A model generated the notes under the pieces. That model was given only the letters and a program-made list of their open reading frames with translations, did not search any database and was not told the origin of the DNA. A program made the position numbers and the translations under genes. Shown here piece after piece: positions 41,130-43,484 of a DNA stretch of 43,484 nucleotides. Source of the stretch: a virus; IMG/VR virus record IMGVR_UViG_3300035390_000058, positions 1 through 43,484 of that record, one strand, 5' to 3'. Position 1 is the stretch's first letter; each line of letters opens with the position of its first letter.

Positions 41130-43484
41130 TTAACTCCTCTCAAGATTAGTTTTAAAAAGTAATGTAAAGTAATCCCAGTCTTCTGGTTTCTCTTTAAAAT
41201 CCTTATAGTCTCCATTTTTATTCTCATTAATATAGAAATGACTACCACTTCTTACAATCATTCCACCAACAAGATTCTTCCCTTTCTTATTCTCCTCAAC
41301 AATGTGATTCGTTAAGGCATTTGATTTCACAGTTGTGTCAGTAACATTGTAGTCAATTGGCTTAGTATCAAAGATTCCTATCCTACCATCGATGAACTTA
41401 ATTAAGAAATCTGGTTGAAATGTTCTAGAATCCCCATTTTCATCCTTATATGGTATACCAAAATTAGTTTCCATATGTTCTGCTCCATTTTGCCAAAACC
41501 ATTTAATTACTTCAACCTTTGTTTCCATAAAATCAATAAAATCATATTCAAGTTGATTAGCAGGTACAACTTGTCCATTTGATTCTTTTGATAATATGTA
41601 TAACGGCTTATACATTGATAATTTCGAATCCTTTTTTATATGAGTACCACTATTATACATCTTGGTTTCATCAATCTTCCAAGAGTCGTTTCTAACTTCA
41701 TTATAATTCTTACTAAATTTCTCATCTTTTTCAATTCTATATTTTTTAATGGCTGAATCTAGTAACTCACTATAAAAATCTTGATAATAAACAACGATAC
41801 TTTGAATGCGTTTCATTCCATTATCCTTACGTGGATTAATACCCAGATAGTCATTAAAAATTTTTGCAAAAGACATTTTGACTGGTGAAACCGATCTAAC
41901 TTTAGCCAATCCATTTAGATTGCTGATTATAATTGATTCATATGAATGCTGTAAATCATTATCAGAGTAATTTGCATATATTGGATTCAATGATTCTACA
42001 TGTTGATCTTTATCAATTTCTCCTGAAGATATAGATGTTTCACCAATCATTGTATCTGATAGATTAAAATCATATACATCTAATTCACTTTTTTTCAAGT
42101 GATCTAAATTGACTTGATATAGGAATTTATTATCAGATTCGATACCTGTTTTCATCAAAAACTCTTCTTCGAAAATAGGGTAAAAAGAAGCATCAATATC
42201 ATTATATAATCCCCCACGCGACCTGTAATATGAAGTTAGCAAAACATTATCAAAGTCTTCTCTCCTTCTAGATTTTAATGACTTAATAATATTTGGGTTG
42301 TATGTTTCCTTTTTCACATCTATCGATTTTAGATTTGTATACACATACGCTGTATTTAGCATGTCATTCTTATAATGTCTTGCTTCTGGTGTTCTTAGTA
42401 TCCTACCTACTGTTTGAACTTCAAAAGGTATTGATCTAATTTCTCGAAACCTTACTAGGATATGTGCTCTTGGGCAATCCCAACCTGTTGACACAGCCTG
42501 CTTAAATACCAAATAGTTCATTTTATGCGAAAGGTTTCTAATATCTTCCTGGTTGAAATTCTTGGGTATATCTGATAACCAGATACCTATTTTTCCATTG
42601 CTTTCTGTAACTCCTTTTATAGATAAGAAATCACGAATGAAATCAAGCTTATCTTGCCCTGCATCTGTGTTAGGAATTTGTATAAGTACTAGTGGATTCA
42701 CGATAGAATCTTCATCTAAAAAACTATCTACTAATTCTTCTCTTTTTTTATATGCATACTCCATTACTAATGTTTGTGAATCAATTTCGTCATCTCCAAT
42801 ATCATCACTATTAACTTCTGGATTTATTAATACTTCTTTCTTTATCATTCCCTCTTTAATTACATTATATGGATCAACTTGTATTTTAAAATCCAAATCA
42901 GTGATTGAAGGAGTAGCTGACATTTCAATTGTTAAGGAAGGTTTAATGATTTCATCTCTGAGTTCTATCGCCCTTTCACTTTTCGTAGACATATGTGACT
43001 CATCAATTACTAGAATTAGTTTTAGTCCGTTACTTCTTGTGTTATCCAGAACATCTATTAAATTATTTGTTTCTTTGTCCATCATCAAATTATTTTTCCA
43101 AGAGCCATCTTTGTTCTTAGAATTAATTTTCTCCCAATTCAAAAAAACTATTTCATTTGGTAAAATACTTCTTTTAGATCCAAAATAATCTTTTTCTAAT
43201 AATGAACAGTTTGGATATCCTCGCAGCTTATTCTTAACAGAATTATAACTTTGAACATGAAGGTTACCCGTTCCAATTGAAATCCAAACAAAGCAAAAAT
43301 CCTCATTTTTATTTTCATTACATAGACGCTCTATAAAACTTGTTAGCATATAAGTTTTACCTGAACCGGTTGGTGACTGAAGGACTATGGTCTTATTATT
43401 ATTCTCGTATTTAAGTGTCATACTTGTATAATCTAATAACTGATCAACAACTTTCAGTTGATATTTCTTCAATATTTCGCTCAT
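41130..43484 (-). CDS. Type III restriction-like helicase-nuclease (Res-like)
   Basis: A 784-residue protein of the type III restriction endonuclease (Res) kind. Motif I is SPTGSGKTY (37-45), motif II VIDESH (160-165), then SATPS, and motif VI QTVGRILRTPEAR. The C-terminus has a PD-(D/E)XK nuclease: PDF (Asp692) and IFDTK (Asp706, Lys708). The start at 43484 is the last base of the window; no methyltransferase (Mod) is visible, and it would have to lie further right. It may belong to host DNA or to a defence cassette. Confidence 0.82.
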   Translation of the reverse strand: MSEILKKYQLKVVDQLLDYTSMTLKYENNNKTIVLQSPTGSGKTYMLTSFIERLCNENKNEDFCFVWISIGTGNLHVQSYNSVKNKLRGYPNCSLLEKDYFGSKRSILPNEIVFLNWEKINSKNKDGSWKNNLMMDKETNNLIDVLDNTRSNGLKLILVIDESHMSTKSERAIELRDEIIKPSLTIEMSATPSITDLDFKIQVDPYNVIKEGMIKKEVLINPEVNSDDIGDDEIDSQTLVMEYAYKKREELVDSFLDEDSIVNPLVLIQIPNTDAGQDKLDFIRDFLSIKGVTESNGKIGIWLSDIPKNFNQEDIRNLSHKMNYLVFKQAVSTGWDCPRAHILVRFREIRSIPFEVQTVGRILRTPEARHYKNDMLNTAYVYTNLKSIDVKKETYNPNIIKSLKSRRREDFDNVLLTSYYRSRGGLYNDIDASFYPIFEEEFLMKTGIESDNKFLYQVNLDHLKKSELDVYDFNLSDTMIGETSISSGEIDKDQHVESLNPIYANYSDNDLQHSYESIIISNLNGLAKVRSVSPVKMSFAKIFNDYLGINPRKDNGMKRIQSIVVYYQDFYSELLDSAIKKYRIEKDEKFSKNYNEVRNDSWKIDETKMYNSGTHIKKDSKLSMYKPLYILSKESNGQVVPANQLEYDFIDFMETKVEVIKWFWQNGAEHMETNFGIPYKDENGDSRTFQPDFLIKFIDGRIGIFDTKPIDYNVTDTTVKSNALTNHIVEENKKGKNLVGGMIVRSGSHFYINENKNGDYKDFKEKPEDWDYFTLLFKTNLERS

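Noticed and set aside
42553-43188. Plus-strand 211-residue frame opposite the Res-like gene
   Set aside because: It is antisense to a well-supported helicase gene and its Ser/Ile/Phe-rich composition is that of a shadow frame.
1-43484. tRNA genes, rRNA genes and CRISPR arrays
   Set aside because: No clover-leaf sequences, rRNA segments or regular repeat-spacer series were recognised by eye; a tRNA search program could still find one.
1-43484. Recoded TGA (Trp) as in Mycoplasma
   Set aside because: TGA ends clear genes (13184, 9028), and genes run at full length with TGG for Trp.

Overview
The window is almost entirely a tailed-phage genome (siphovirus, HK97-type capsid) integrated in, or taken from, an AT-rich low-GC Gram-positive relative. 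Genes start behind strong GGAGG-type ribosome sites, and TGA is a stop codon (for example it ends the tail chaperone and the tail-associated protein). No endolysin, amidase, lysozyme, CHAP or NLPC/P60 domain is encoded anywhere, including in the tape measure and tail-tip proteins. With TGA as stop, this fits a wall-less Mollicute of the Acholeplasma/Izemoplasma type. The host is an inference; what is seen is the absence of a wall hydrolase.

Layout, left to right; nearly everything is on the minus strand, so transcription runs right to left. 1-3354: integration module with two large serine recombinases and two small accessory proteins. 3433-4607: two-gene cassette with its own promoter and terminator, one product an HExxH protein. 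4627-6708: SSB-like protein, holin-like and coiled-coil membrane proteins, and a nucleotidyltransferase, where a lysis module would sit. 6712-14454: tail fibres, tail-associated protein, Dit, tape measure, frameshifted tail chaperone, major tail protein, completion protein. 14454-18608: connectors, capsid, protease, portal. 18625-22698: AbiH-like gene, terminase, DUF2971 gene, candidate cos site. 22698-24961: GIY-YIG and HNH nucleases split by an IS110-family element with a recognisable bridge RNA. 24948-28312: SAM synthetase, ParB-like/DNA methyltransferase and an HTH protein. 28393-29894: SHOCT membrane cassette, ArpU-like sigma factor, RusA. 29895-36343: replication and recombination module (primase-helicase, SF2 helicase, DUF669, Sak4-like ATPase, DUF2800 nuclease). 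36309-37490: early regulatory genes and the divergent control region. 37490-40441 (plus strand): a three-gene ABC-3C-type defence system followed by an XRE regulator. 40488-43484 (minus strand): a zinc-ribbon protein and a type III restriction-like helicase-nuclease, possibly beyond the phage.

How it works together: early genes are read leftward from about 37.3 kb, a sigma-like protein (36531) and an ArpU-like factor (29075) probably time late expression, and packaging, head and tail genes follow as one long operon. SAM synthetase and the methyltransferase would modify the phage's own DNA. Placed between these core modules are accessory genes with their own host-like promoters, often of the extended -10 type (TGnTATAAT). 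They look like genes expressed in the lysogen: the HExxH pair, AbiH, a 119-residue unknown, the SHOCT membrane protein and the ABC-3C operon. The IS110 insertion lies in the late operon at the HNH stop codon and may have weakened lytic growth.
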